Counted from the first letter of the stretch, positions 1 to 5,524 are shown. The stretch is DNA of 8,429 bases from Deltaproteobacteria bacterium CG07_land_8_20_14_0_80_60_11 (GCA_002779455.1 PEWM01000205.1:1-8429); one strand, 5' to 3'. Made by a program: numbers and translations. Notes: generated from the sequence alone by a model not told the origin.

Positions 1-1
1 C

Positions 2-208
2 CGGCTGAGCCAGTTGCGGCAAGAGGGAGTGACCATTCTCCTGGTGGAGCAGAACGCCCGGGTGGCGCTCAAGGTGGCCGACCGGGCCTACGTCCTGGAA
101 ACCGGCCGCATCATCTTAAGCGGGCCGGCCGCCGACCTGCTCCAGGACCGCCAGGTGACCCGGGCCTACCTGGGCCGGGACTACAAGGAGTTCACCGAAG
201 GCAGGTAA
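2..208 (+). CDS. livF: LivF-type branched-chain amino acid ABC transporter ATPase, C-terminal fragment
   Basis: This is the last 68 codons of a gene that begins before the window; it reads open from base 2 to TAA at 206-208. LivF is one of two cytoplasmic ATPases that power a LivHMGF-type importer for branched-chain amino acids or related organic acids. Visible here are the end of the nucleotide-binding domain: the TILLVEQN strand and switch region, the stretch VALKVADRAYVLETGRI that is highly typical of LivF, then SGPAADLL and the closing RAYLG. The Walker A, Walker B and signature motifs lie off the window. TTG and GTG codons near the left edge are internal, since conserved residues precede them. 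The LivK-type binding protein downstream on the same strand supports the family. LivG is the nearest alternative, but LivG usually ends differently from RAYLG. Confidence 0.9.
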   Translation, partial: RLSQLRQEGVTILLVEQNARVALKVADRAYVLETGRIILSGPAADLLQDRQVTRAYLGRDYKEFTEGR

Positions 209-219
209 GGCCGTTAAAG

Positions 220-261
220 TGAGCAGTGAGCAGTAAGCAGTAAGCAGTAAGCAGTGAGCAG
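220..261 (+). repeat. Heptad array, family A, TRAGCAG x6
   Basis: Six perfect 7-bp units in tandem: TGAGCAG twice, TAAGCAG three times, TGAGCAG once. Only one position (G/A) varies. The array starts 11 bp after the livF stop codon. It is the reverse complement of the CTGCTCA array at 589-616 and of most of the array at 6661-6744. Confidence 0.93.
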
Positions 262-308
262 TTCCTCATGGGCTTTTGGCCCAACCGTAAAACATGAAAA
301 GATATGGT

Positions 309-331
309 AGCACAGGTTTTCAACCTGTGCT
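309..331. repeat. Palindrome with CACAGG/CCTGTG core, copy 1
   Basis: Perfect 10-bp stem AGCACAGGTT/AACCTGTGCT around a 3-nt loop (TTC). It has no following T-run, so it is not a classical terminator on the plus strand. Its core recurs at 486-507 and 3622-3642. Confidence 0.85.
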
Positions 332-404
332 GAGGAACTTTTCAGAACAGTTCCTCATGGGCCCATGGCCCACCCACAAAGCATGAAAAGTTACACCGGG
401 TTAT

Positions 405-421
405 GGTGGGCAGTGCCCACC
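405..421. repeat. Palindrome GGTGGGC/GCCCACC
   Basis: Perfect 7-bp stem around AGT, following the second 43-bp element and flanked on the right by CTACA. A related but looser palindrome, GGTAGGG...CCCTACC, lies at 3308-3334 beside the DUF2283 stop codon. Confidence 0.75.
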
Positions 422-485
422 CTACATTACTCAGGACAGTCGCCCATGAGCCTTTGGCTCTCTCAAAACAATGAAAAGGCCGGTA

Positions 486-507
486 GCACAGGCTTTCTAG
501 CCTGTGC
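486..507. repeat. Palindrome with CACAGG/CCTGTG core, copy 2
   Basis: Perfect 9-bp stem GCACAGGCT/AGCCTGTGC with loop TTCT. The stem arms are identical to those at 3622-3642 but the loop differs, which is the pattern expected of a dispersed palindromic repeat family. Confidence 0.85.
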
Positions 508-509
508 CG

Positions 510-531
510 GGACACCCGAGGGCGGGTGTCC
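510..531. repeat. Palindrome GGACACCCG/CGGGTGTCC
   Basis: Perfect 9-bp stem with loop AGGG, two bases after the preceding palindrome. It makes the third repeat unit longer than the first two. No T-run follows. Confidence 0.8.
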
Positions 532-588
532 TACACAAGCTTCAAGGAACTTTTCGTAACATTAAGCAGTTTGAAGGCGAGTTTTTTC

Positions 589-616
589 CTGCTCACTGCT
601 CACTGCTCACTGCTCA
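589..616 (-). repeat. Heptad array, family A, CTGCTCA x4 (inverted copy)
   Basis: Four perfect CTGCTCA units, the exact reverse complement of TGAGCAG. It ends 7 bp before the Shine-Dalgarno site of the PaaK-like gene. With the array at 220-261 it forms inverted flanks to the whole repeat island, so a long imperfect stem could form between them. Confidence 0.92.
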
Positions 617-637
617 CTAATCAGGGAGGTAAGGCAC

Positions 638-1897
638 ATGCGCCAACCGGAAATTGAGGCCATGGACCGGGGGGAAATGGAACTGCTCCAACTGGAGCGT
701 CTCCAGAGCACCCTCACCCGGGCTTACCGTCAGGTGAAGTTTTACCGCCGCCAGTTCGACCGGTTGGGCCTGAACCTGGATGACATCAGGAGCCTGAATG
801 ATCTGGCCCGTCTCCCCTGCACCACCCGGGAAGACCTGTCGGAAAATTACCCGTACGGCCTGTTCGCCGTGCCCCTTCGGGACATCGTCCGCATCCTGTC
901 CTCCCCCGGCACCACGGAAAAGCCCCTGGTGGTGGGCTATGCCGCCCCGGACTTGAAACTCTGGCTGGAGCTCCTGGCCCGTTTGTACGTGGCCGCCGGA
1001 GTGACTCGGGAAGACATCTTACAGATAATCCTCCCCCCCGGGTTGGCCAACTGGCGCCGGGACCTCCAGGCCGGGGCCGAATATTTAGGGGCCTCGGTGA
1101 TCCCGCCGGCCACCCTGAACTTCGCCAAAGAACTCATGGTGATGCGGGACTACAAAACCTCGGTGTTGGTGGCCACGCCGCCCCTGGCCCGGCACCTCCT
1201 GACGGTGATGGCCCGCATGAACCTGTCTCCGGCAGAATTAAGCCTCAAGCAGGCCCTGCTGGTGGCCTCGCCGCTTCCTCCGGAGGTGCGCCGGGAGATC
1301 GAGGCGGGGTTCCAGGTTAAGTGCGCCACGGCCTATGGCATCACCGAGGTCATGGGGCCGGGCCTGGCCTTCAGCTGCGGCGCCGACGGGGGGCTGCATT
1401 TTTCGGAAGACCATTTCTATCCGGAGATCATCGATCCCGAGACCGGTAACCCGGCGCCCCCCGGCGCCACCGGGGAGCTGGTGATCACCACGCTCAGCAC
1501 CGTGGCCTTCCCCCTGGTCCGTTTCCGGAGCGGCGACCGGACGTCGCTCTTACAAGAACCCTGCGCCTGCGGCCGCACCCTGGCCCGCCTGGGAGAGATC
1601 ACCGGCCGCACGGATCCCATCTTCTCCGTGGGGGGCATCAAGGTCCACCCGGACCAGGTGGGCGCCCTGATCCGGGAGGCCTTAGGCGGACACCCGCCCA
1701 AATTCCGTCATCGGGTGGTCTCGGAGGAGGGCCTGGAAATCCTGGACATCGAACTGACGGTGGAGGAGGTATTTTTCTCGGACGAAATCAAGGCGTTGGA
1801 ATGCCTGTGCCGCCGGGCCCGGCGCCACCTGGCGGACCACCTGGGCATCAACGCCAGGATTACCTTAAAGGAGCTGGGCGCCGGAGGCAATGACTGA
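638..1897 (+). CDS. PaaK-like AMP-binding protein with altered P-loop and no C-terminal catalytic-lysine region
   Basis: The 419-residue protein resembles phenylacetate-CoA ligase/coenzyme F390 synthetase (PaaK) enzymes, which activate an acid with ATP and join it to CoA. The ATG is preceded by GGGAGG at 8 bp. Family features are: an N-terminal helical region with VKFYRRQFDRLGL and LPCTTREDL; GAEYLGASVIPP (146-157); AYGITEVMGPG (232-242); FPLVRFRSGD (291-300); CACGRT (309-314); and ITGRTDPIFSVGGIKVHPDQV (321-341). Two things are odd. The phosphate-binding loop, usually SSGTTGKP, reads SPGTTEKP (89-96), with Pro for Ser and Glu for Gly. The protein also stops at LKELGAGGND, about where typical PaaK continues into a segment carrying the conserved GK lysine. 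The canonical forms are from memory. It may be an inactive or altered-function paralogue, or a binding or accessory protein for the transporter. Its position between livF and livK suggests a linked role, but the substrate cannot be named. Confidence 0.8.
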   Translation: MRQPEIEAMDRGEMELLQLERLQSTLTRAYRQVKFYRRQFDRLGLNLDDIRSLNDLARLPCTTREDLSENYPYGLFAVPLRDIVRILSSPGTTEKPLVVGYAAPDLKLWLELLARLYVAAGVTREDILQIILPPGLANWRRDLQAGAEYLGASVIPPATLNFAKELMVMRDYKTSVLVATPPLARHLLTVMARMNLSPAELSLKQALLVASPLPPEVRREIEAGFQVKCATAYGITEVMGPGLAFSCGADGGLHFSEDHFYPEIIDPETGNPAPPGATGELVITTLSTVAFPLVRFRSGDRTSLLQEPCACGRTLARLGEITGRTDPIFSVGGIKVHPDQVGALIREALGGHPPKFRHRVVSEEGLEILDIELTVEEVFFSDEIKALECLCRRARRHLADHLGINARITLKELGAGGND

Positions 1898-1907
1898 AAC
1901 TATGCGG

Positions 1908-1936
1908 GTCGGGGCGGGTTTTAAACCCGCCCCGAC
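1908..1936. repeat. 29-bp perfect palindrome between paaK-like gene and livK
   Basis: Arms GTCGGGGCGGGTTT and AAACCCGCCCCGAC (14 bp each) surround a single central T; the real hairpin would open a few base pairs at the tip. It begins 10 bp after the stop codon at 1895-1897, the position of a terminator, but what follows (ATCCCAGC) has no T-run on either strand. It may attenuate transcription, block 3' exonuclease, or be another member of the intergenic palindrome family. The rest of the gap (1937-2062) is AT-rich; I see no convincing promoter there. Confidence 0.8.
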
Positions 1937-2062
1937 ATCCCAGCTAATTGTTTGAGGCTCGGATTAATAACCAGGGATGATGGCGAATGAGGCTTAGCTC
2001 ATATTTTTAATTTTCTTCTCGCCGGAAATAGCCTATAAGGAAAAAATAAGGAGGATGAAGAA

Positions 2063-3196
2063 ATGACGATGGTGCGCAAGATTTTGGTGTTGGGTATGGC
2101 CATTACGCTGTTAACCGCCGGCCTGGCCTACGGGGCCGAGCCCATCAAGATCGGCTCGGTGCTGCGGTTGTCCGTGGGGGCCGAGCACGGCATCCCCTCC
2201 CAACGAGGCGTGGAAATGGCCGTGGCTGAGGTGAACAAGGCCGGCGGCATCAACGGCCGCCAGGTGGTAGTGAGCTTCGAAGATGAGAAAGACTCCCCCG
2301 CGGCCTCGGTGAATGCGGTGCAAAAACTCATCAACGTGGACAAAGTGGTGGCCCTCGTCGGCCCCATGACCTCCGGCGGCATGATGGCGGCGGGGAAAAT
2401 CGCCAATGACGCCAAAGTGGTGGAGATCAGCCCTACCGCCACCACCCCCAAGCTCAGCGGCTATGGCGATTATCTCTACCGCGGCTGTTCCCGCATCGAC
2501 AAGCAGGCCCAGGTCCTCACCGATTACGTGGCCAAAACCTGGAAACCCCAGACCGTGGCCATTTTTTTCTCCAACGAGCCGTATGGCAAGGGCTGCGCCG
2601 ATCTCTTCACCAAGTTCTTTGAAAAACACGGCATCAAGGTGGTGGCCACGGAGTCCTTCATGCGGGGCTCCCGGGATTTCAAGGCCCAGCTCACCAAGAT
2701 TAAGGGCGCCAACCCGGACATTCTGTTTATCCCCGGCTATACCCCGGAAACCGCCCCAGCCGCGGCCCAGGCCCGGCAGTTGGGCATGAAGCAGAAAATT
2801 TTAGGAGTCTACGGCGATATGGACCCGGTCTATATCCAGCTGGCCGGCCCGGACGCGGAAGGCCATCTGATCGGGGGTGAATACGACGAAGAATACAACA
2901 CCCCGAAGAACCAGGCCTTCAAGAAAGCATACTTCGATCTGGCCAAAAAGAACAACGATCCGGTGAACATCATGTTCGCGGCCCTCCACTACGATGCCAC
3001 TTCCATGCTCTTGGAAGGCATGAAGAAGGATGGACCCACTGCGGCAGGCATCAAAAAATACCTGGATAACCTGAAAGACTTCGACGGCGTCACCGGCAAA
3101 CTCTCCTTTAATAAGGAGCACGACGTGGTGCGCGCCGGCACCGAGGGGGTTTACCTGCTGGAAGTCAAGGGCGGCAAGTACGTCAAGGTGCAGTAA
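2063..3196 (+). CDS. livK: LivK-type periplasmic binding protein of a branched-chain amino acid ABC transporter
   Basis: This 377-residue protein would be exported and would bind the substrate delivered to the LivHMGF importer. ATG at 2063 follows AAGGAGG (2048-2054) at 8 bp; a second ATG two codons later is also possible. The signal peptide is clear: positive VRK at 4-6, hydrophobic ILVLGMAITLLTAGLA, and likely cleavage after AYG (residue 24), giving a mature start AEPIKIG. The rest fits one periplasmic-binding fold of the Peripla_BP_6 type: GVEMAVAEVNKAGGINGR (49-66), VGPMTSGG (99-106), VVEISPTATTPKL (119-131), FFSNEPYGKG (168-177), GVTGKLSFN (342-350) and a closing YLLEVKGGKYVKV. No lipobox is seen, so a soluble periplasmic protein is expected. 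Length is typical. Ligand cannot be told from sequence alone; amino acids, amides, urea and aromatic acids all occur in this family. Confidence 0.92.
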   Translation: MTMVRKILVLGMAITLLTAGLAYGAEPIKIGSVLRLSVGAEHGIPSQRGVEMAVAEVNKAGGINGRQVVVSFEDEKDSPAASVNAVQKLINVDKVVALVGPMTSGGMMAAGKIANDAKVVEISPTATTPKLSGYGDYLYRGCSRIDKQAQVLTDYVAKTWKPQTVAIFFSNEPYGKGCADLFTKFFEKHGIKVVATESFMRGSRDFKAQLTKIKGANPDILFIPGYTPETAPAAAQARQLGMKQKILGVYGDMDPVYIQLAGPDAEGHLIGGEYDEEYNTPKNQAFKKAYFDLAKKNNDPVNIMFAALHYDATSMLLEGMKKDGPTAAGIKKYLDNLKDFDGVTGKLSFNKEHDVVRAGTEGVYLLEVKGGKYVKVQ

Positions 3197-3202
3197 AGCG
3201 GG

Positions 3203-3230
3203 TTTTTAGTTTTTGGTTCTTGGTTTTTGG
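3203..3230 (+). repeat. Heptad array, family C, TTTTTGG-like x4
   Basis: Four 7-bp units, TTTTTAG, TTTTTGG, TTCTTGG and TTTTTGG, starting 6 bp after the livK stop codon. The sequence is unlike families A and B but the period and the position beside a stop codon are the same. Confidence 0.75.
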
Positions 3231-3232
3231 TG

Positions 3233-3265
3233 AAAAAAAGTCGGGCCGGCACCCTCGCCGGCCCG
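3233..3265 (-). terminator. Intrinsic terminator for the minus-strand operon
   Basis: Read on the minus strand, a 9-bp GC-rich perfect stem (arms 3242-3250 and 3257-3265, CGGGCCGGC/GCCGGCCCG, 6-nt loop) is followed by a run of seven T (complement of 3233-3239). This is a classical Rho-independent terminator about 65 bp past the DUF2283 stop codon. On the plus strand the same hairpin lacks a trailing T-run, so it would serve livK less well. Confidence 0.8.
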
Positions 3266-3307
3266 TGAACCACCGGGGCAGCGGTTCTCTATTTCCCAAG
3301 CTGAAGA

Positions 3308-3334
3308 GGTAGGGTGGGGAATTCCTGCCCTACC
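3308..3334. repeat. Imperfect palindrome overlapping the DUF2283 stop codon
   Basis: Arms GGTAGGG (3308-3314) and CCCTACC (3328-3334), extendable inward with G-T pairs and further G-C pairs. The right arm contains the TAG stop of the minus-strand gene (3330-3332). It resembles the GGTGGGC/GCCCACC...CTAC palindrome at 405-421. Confidence 0.55.
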
Positions 3335-3581
3335 TTAATTCCGGCTCAGCCAAATTGATTTCCCGGCGGCCCCCCAAAGCTTCGTTGATAATGACCAGCT
3401 TGCCCCGGTCCTCGGTTAACAACTGGGCATTGGCATTAAGCAATTCGATGCCGTAAACCGTGCCGTCCGGAGCCAAATCCACATTGAGTTCATCGCTGAT
3501 ACGGATGGTCTCCACTCCCGCCGTTTTTTCCTGGAGCCGGATATAAGCGATGTTATAACGGGGATCATAAGTCAGTTTCAT
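3330..3581 (-). CDS. Small DUF2283 family protein
   Basis: The 83-residue protein matches the DUF2283 pattern from its first residues: MKLTYDPRYNIAYIRL, then TIRISDELNVDLAPDGTVYGIELLNA (residues about 25-50), a compact all-beta domain of unknown function found in many bacteria and archaea. The C-terminal 30 residues (from LLTEDRGKL) are less typical. ATG at 3579-3581 has a weak AGGA about 10 bp upstream. DUF2283 genes often sit beside a small DUF4258 partner; none is visible here, so this looks like an orphan copy. It is 182 bp downstream of the CooT-like gene and may be read from the same transcript. Function is unknown. Confidence 0.8.
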   Translation of the reverse strand: MKLTYDPRYNIAYIRLQEKTAGVETIRISDELNVDLAPDGTVYGIELLNANAQLLTEDRGKLVIINEALGGRREINLAEPELR

Positions 3582-3600
3582 TATACAATTTTCCTGGTAA

Positions 3601-3683
3601 CACCGGCGGCCCGCCGGTGCTGCACAGGCTGGAAGCCTGTGCCACCAATTGGGAATTTCCTGTGGGGGCGCGGTAACCCCCGC
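3601..3683. repeat. Cluster of three palindromes upstream of the DUF2283 gene
   Basis: Three hairpins follow one another: CACCGGCGG/CCGCCGGTG (3601-3619); GCACAGGCT/AGCCTGTGC with loop GGA (3622-3642), whose arms are identical to those at 486-507; and a looser GGGGG/CCCCC pair (3664-3668/3677-3681) in which GGGGGCGCGGTAACCCCCGC is nearly palindromic. They fill most of the gap between the CooT-like gene and the DUF2283 gene. The remaining stretch, 3684-3763, shows no gene or clear site. Confidence 0.75.
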
Positions 3684-3763
3684 TCCTCCGAATGACCGCC
3701 ATTTTTGAAGCTCTTACCTTTCCCCCTTTTCGCCCTCACAACCCCTGGCCTCCCAACGGAAAA

Positions 3764-3955
3764 CTATGCCTTCTCCACCAGCAGGACCTTGTGGTTGATC
3801 AGGTTCAGGCTGTGGATTTCGGCCTTCAGCACCTTCTGTTCCCCGAAGATATTGACGATCCTGACGCTGTCGCCATCCGGTTCGACGACGTCCACATCCT
3901 TGAGGATCAGTTCCTCCTGGCCGTTTTTCAACAGGTATGCGGTCGCTTCACACAT
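3764..3955 (-). CDS. CooT-family small nickel-binding protein
   Basis: At 63 residues this matches the CooT family in size and pattern. The protein starts Met-Cys (Cys2 being the nickel ligand in characterised CooT), followed by a beta-rich domain with LILKDVDVVEPDGDSVRI (16-33), NIFGEQKVL (35-43) and a C-terminal IHSLNLINHKVLLVE. CooT of Rhodospirillum rubrum helps load nickel into CO dehydrogenase; that role here is inferred, since no CODH gene is in the window. The ATG at 3955-3953 overlaps the end of the DUF3842 gene by 8 nt (ATGTGTGA) and its Shine-Dalgarno site AAGGAG (3966-3971 complement) lies inside that gene, so translation is probably coupled. It is the last gene of the tight rsmD-coaD-DUF3842-cooT run. 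Confidence 0.85.
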   Translation of the reverse strand: MCEATAYLLKNGQEELILKDVDVVEPDGDSVRIVNIFGEQKVLKAEIHSLNLINHKVLLVEKA

Positions 3956-4367
3956 GGTCGATCATCTCCTTTAATTTCTGGCTGACGATTCTGTCCACCA
4001 GGTGGGGGAGGGGTTCGGGGGTCAGGCCGACGATCTCCACCGCCTCCTGGGTCAGGGGCAGCAAAATTTTCCGGGCCGGCGCCGAGGCAATGGCGGCGGC
4101 TATCTTGGGGGTCACTTCACCCATCATGGAGTTGGCCAGGACAATGGAGAGGCAGCCTAAGATGACGTCGGCCGTGGCCACGGTGCGGACAATGGCATTT
4201 TCGCCGCTGGCCCCCCGGTTGGCCCGGGCCTTCATCATCTGGGCGGTGGCCACCGCGTTGGTGCCCAGGGCGATGACCTCGTGTTCCTCCCGGTAGACCT
4301 CTTTCAGACGCTTGATGAGCGCCGCGCCGATGCCGCCCCCCTGGCCGTCGATCACGCAGATGCGCAC
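3948..4367 (-). CDS. DUF3842 family protein, function unknown
   Basis: This 139-residue protein begins with a beta strand and glycine-rich loop, MRICVIDGQGGGIG (1-14), like the nucleotide-binding start of a Rossmann-type fold. Further segments are HEVIALGTNAVATAQMMKA (29-47), RGASGENAIV (51-60), a hydrophobic TADVILGCLSIVLANSMMGEVTP (65-87) and a C-terminal helix with LVDRIVSQKLKEM. This pattern is DUF3842 as I recall it; no biochemical role is established. The start is GTG at 4367, because the conserved first strand begins immediately and AAGGGG lies 8 bp upstream, overlapping the coaD stop. It sits 12 bp after coaD and overlaps the CooT-like gene by 8 nt. A joint role in nickel or cofactor handling is a guess from context. 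Confidence 0.82.
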   Translation of the reverse strand: MRICVIDGQGGGIGAALIKRLKEVYREEHEVIALGTNAVATAQMMKARANRGASGENAIVRTVATADVILGCLSIVLANSMMGEVTPKIAAAIASAPARKILLPLTQEAVEIVGLTPEPLPHLVDRIVSQKLKEMIDHV

Positions 4368-4379
4368 TGGCTCCGCCCC

Positions 4380-4865
4380 TTACTTTAAGCCGAATTTTTC
4401 CCGTAGTTTGTGAAACACGATTTCCGGCACCATGCCGGCGATGTCGCCGCCATGCACGGCCGCTTCCTTGAGGATGCTGGAGCTCAGAAAGATCCAGCGC
4501 AGGCCGGTCATGAGAAACACCGTCTCAATTTCCGGTTCCAGCCGGCGGTTCATCATGGCCAGCTGAAATTCGTACTCGAAATCGGTGACGGCCCTGAGCC
4601 CCCGCAGGATGGCCCGGGCTTTTTGGCTCGTAGCGTATTTTACCAGCAGGCCGTCGAAGGTGTCGATGGAGACCATGGGGTAATCCGCCAGGGACACCCG
4701 GCACATCTCCATCCGCTCCTCTATGGTAAACAGAGACTTCTTAAAAGCGTTGGTAGCCACCGCCACGATGATCCGGTCAAAGATCTTCAAAGCCCGCTGG
4801 ATCAGGTCCAGATGGCCGTTGGTGATGGGGTCGAATGAGCCGGGGTAGACGGCGATATCGGGCAT
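4380..4865 (-). CDS. coaD: Phosphopantetheine adenylyltransferase
   Basis: CoaD transfers AMP from ATP to 4'-phosphopantetheine, giving dephospho-CoA, the second-last step of CoA synthesis in the cytoplasm. The 161-residue length is typical. The nucleotidyltransferase signature YPGSFDPITNGH (7-18) includes the TNGH version of the HxGH motif. AILRGLRAVTDFEYEFQLA (85-103) and MMNRRLEPEIETVFLM (104-119) bind substrate and ATP, and SSSILKE (128-134) is the usual late motif. The preceding segment reads TGLRWIFL where the family often has PSPEYSFI, a modest divergence. ATG at 4865 lies 3 bp after the rsmD stop codon; rsmD-coaD is a widespread gene pair. A GGAG about 13 bp upstream lies inside rsmD. 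Confidence 0.97.
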   Translation of the reverse strand: MPDIAVYPGSFDPITNGHLDLIQRALKIFDRIIVAVATNAFKKSLFTIEERMEMCRVSLADYPMVSIDTFDGLLVKYATSQKARAILRGLRAVTDFEYEFQLAMMNRRLEPEIETVFLMTGLRWIFLSSSILKEAAVHGGDIAGMVPEIVFHKLREKFGLK

Positions 4866-4868
4866 CAG

Positions 4869-5441
4869 TTAGTCATGCTCCTGTCGGGCTGGTTCTGCCA
4901 CCAGATAAAAAGCCACTTGGGTGTCGCCATAGCGCCGCACCTCGAGGCGCCGCAATGGGCCGCACGCCTCCGGCAGGTCCTCCCGGCGGCTGTGCTCCAC
5001 CACCACCCGGGTCCCGGGGAGGAGGAGGGACAGTTCGGCCAGGGCGCTCAAGGCCGCCGCCGCGTCCCCGCCGGCGTAAGGGGGGTCCAGGAAGGCCAGG
5101 CCGAAGCGCTCGCCCCGGCCGGCCAGTTTCTTCAAAGCCGCGGTAACCGGCAGGGGCCAGACCGTGGTCCGGTCCGTGAGCCCCAGGGCCTCGAGGTTGC
5201 GGTGCAGCACCCTCAAGGACTCGGGGTGGTCCTCCACGAAGACGGCCACGGCCGCGCCCCGGCTCAAGGCTTCGATCCCCAGGGCGCCGGTGCCGGCAAA
5301 CAGGTCCAGCACTTTCGCACCCAAGACCGCGGGCCCCAGGATACTGAACACCGCCTCCCGGACCTTGGCGGCCGTGGGCCGGATTTGGCCTTTCACCGGG
5401 GCCAGCCGGCGGCCCTTGAAGGCGCCGGCGATGATGCGCAT
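4869..5441 (-). CDS. rsmD: 16S rRNA (guanine-966-N2) methyltransferase
   Basis: RsmD methylates G966 of 16S rRNA using S-adenosylmethionine. The 190-residue protein starts MRIIAGAFKGRRL, followed by RPTAAKVREAVFSIL (21-35), the SAM-binding motif VLDLFAGTGALGIEALSRGA (44-63), acidic VEDHPES (69-75), the catalytic-type DPPY (119-122) and a C-terminal RRYGDTQVAFY (169-179), all typical. ATG at 5441 is preceded by AAAGGAG at about 7 bp. That Shine-Dalgarno site sits in the arm of a small perfect hairpin (see 5446-5460). Upstream is a 105-bp gap to asd filled with 7-bp repeats. Confidence 0.96.
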   Translation of the reverse strand: MRIIAGAFKGRRLAPVKGQIRPTAAKVREAVFSILGPAVLGAKVLDLFAGTGALGIEALSRGAAVAVFVEDHPESLRVLHRNLEALGLTDRTTVWPLPVTAALKKLAGRGERFGLAFLDPPYAGGDAAAALSALAELSLLLPGTRVVVEHSRREDLPEACGPLRRLEVRRYGDTQVAFYLVAEPARQEHD

Positions 5442-5445
5442 CGGC

Positions 5446-5460
5446 TGCTCCTTTGGAGCA
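5446..5460 (-). promoter_or_regulatory. Hairpin holding the rsmD Shine-Dalgarno site
   Basis: On the minus strand TGCTCC AAA GGAGCA forms a perfect 6-bp stem whose right arm contains the GGAG of the rsmD ribosome binding site. If it folds in the mRNA, it would limit initiation. A second small stem, GGCT/AGCC (5464-5474), lies just upstream and merges with the heptad array. A regulatory role is inference; six base pairs could be chance. Confidence 0.4.
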
Positions 5461-5466
5461 GTCGGC

Positions 5467-5487
5467 TTTCAGCCGTCAGCTATCAGC
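5467..5487 (+). repeat. Heptad array, family B, NNTCAGC x3
   Basis: Units TTTCAGC, CGTCAGC and TATCAGC, upstream of rsmD. It is inverted relative to the GCTGACC array at 5525-5548; the two flank a 37-bp AT-rich spacer. Confidence 0.75.
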
Positions 5488-5524
5488 GTAAAGAAAATCA
5501 CGACCCTTCCTTAATACATTTTTA

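Larger units (their letters stand above)
259..478 (+). repeat. Three copies of a 43-bp element at 89-bp spacing
   Basis: Copies lie at 259-301, 348-390 and 437-478. The first two share CAGTTCCTCATGGG at the start and CATGAAAAG at the end; the third is more diverged (CAGTCGCCCATGAG ... ATGAAAAG). Starts are exactly 89 bp apart both times. Each copy holds a short hairpin: TGGGC/GCCCA at 269-273/279-283 and at 358-362/368-372, and GAGCC/GGCTC at 448-452/456-460. In copy three a G-C pair has become A-T on both sides, a compensatory change that argues the hairpin itself is selected or was copied as a structure. I do not recognise the family. Confidence 0.75.
209..637. repeat. 429-bp gene-free gap filled with heptad arrays, 43-bp elements and palindromes
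   Basis: This gap separates livF from the PaaK-like gene, where an operon would normally leave only a few bases. I see no credible gene in it; the one open frame (365-559) has no Shine-Dalgarno site, no recognisable motif, and runs through repeat copies and palindromes. The content in order is: a TRAGCAG heptad array (220-261); three copies of a 43-bp element (from 259, 348 and 437); palindromes following each copy (309-331, 405-421, 486-507, 510-531); a phrase AGGAACTTTTC at 333-343 that recurs at 545-555; and a CTGCTCA array (589-616) that is the reverse complement of the first. The paaK Shine-Dalgarno site GGGAGG (624-629) follows directly. Confidence 0.85.

Noticed and set aside
365..559. 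64-codon open frame in the livF-paaK gap
   Set aside because: It lies wholly in repeat copies and palindromes, lacks a Shine-Dalgarno site and resembles no protein family.
220..618. CRISPR array
   Set aside because: Repeat units are 7 bp in direct tandem without spacers, and the 43-bp elements are diverged and separated by palindromes, not unique spacers of constant kind; no cas genes are present.
220..618. Insertion sequence or complete transposon
   Set aside because: Inverted heptad flanks are present, but there is no transposase frame, and I found no clear target-site duplication.
1937..2062. Promoter for livK
   Set aside because: The stretch is AT-rich, but I found no -35/-10 pair with acceptable sequence and spacing, so I do not call one.
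2111..2629. Open frame of 172 codons antisense to livK
   Set aside because: Shadow of a well-supported gene; low-complexity His/Gly-rich translation and no ribosome binding site.
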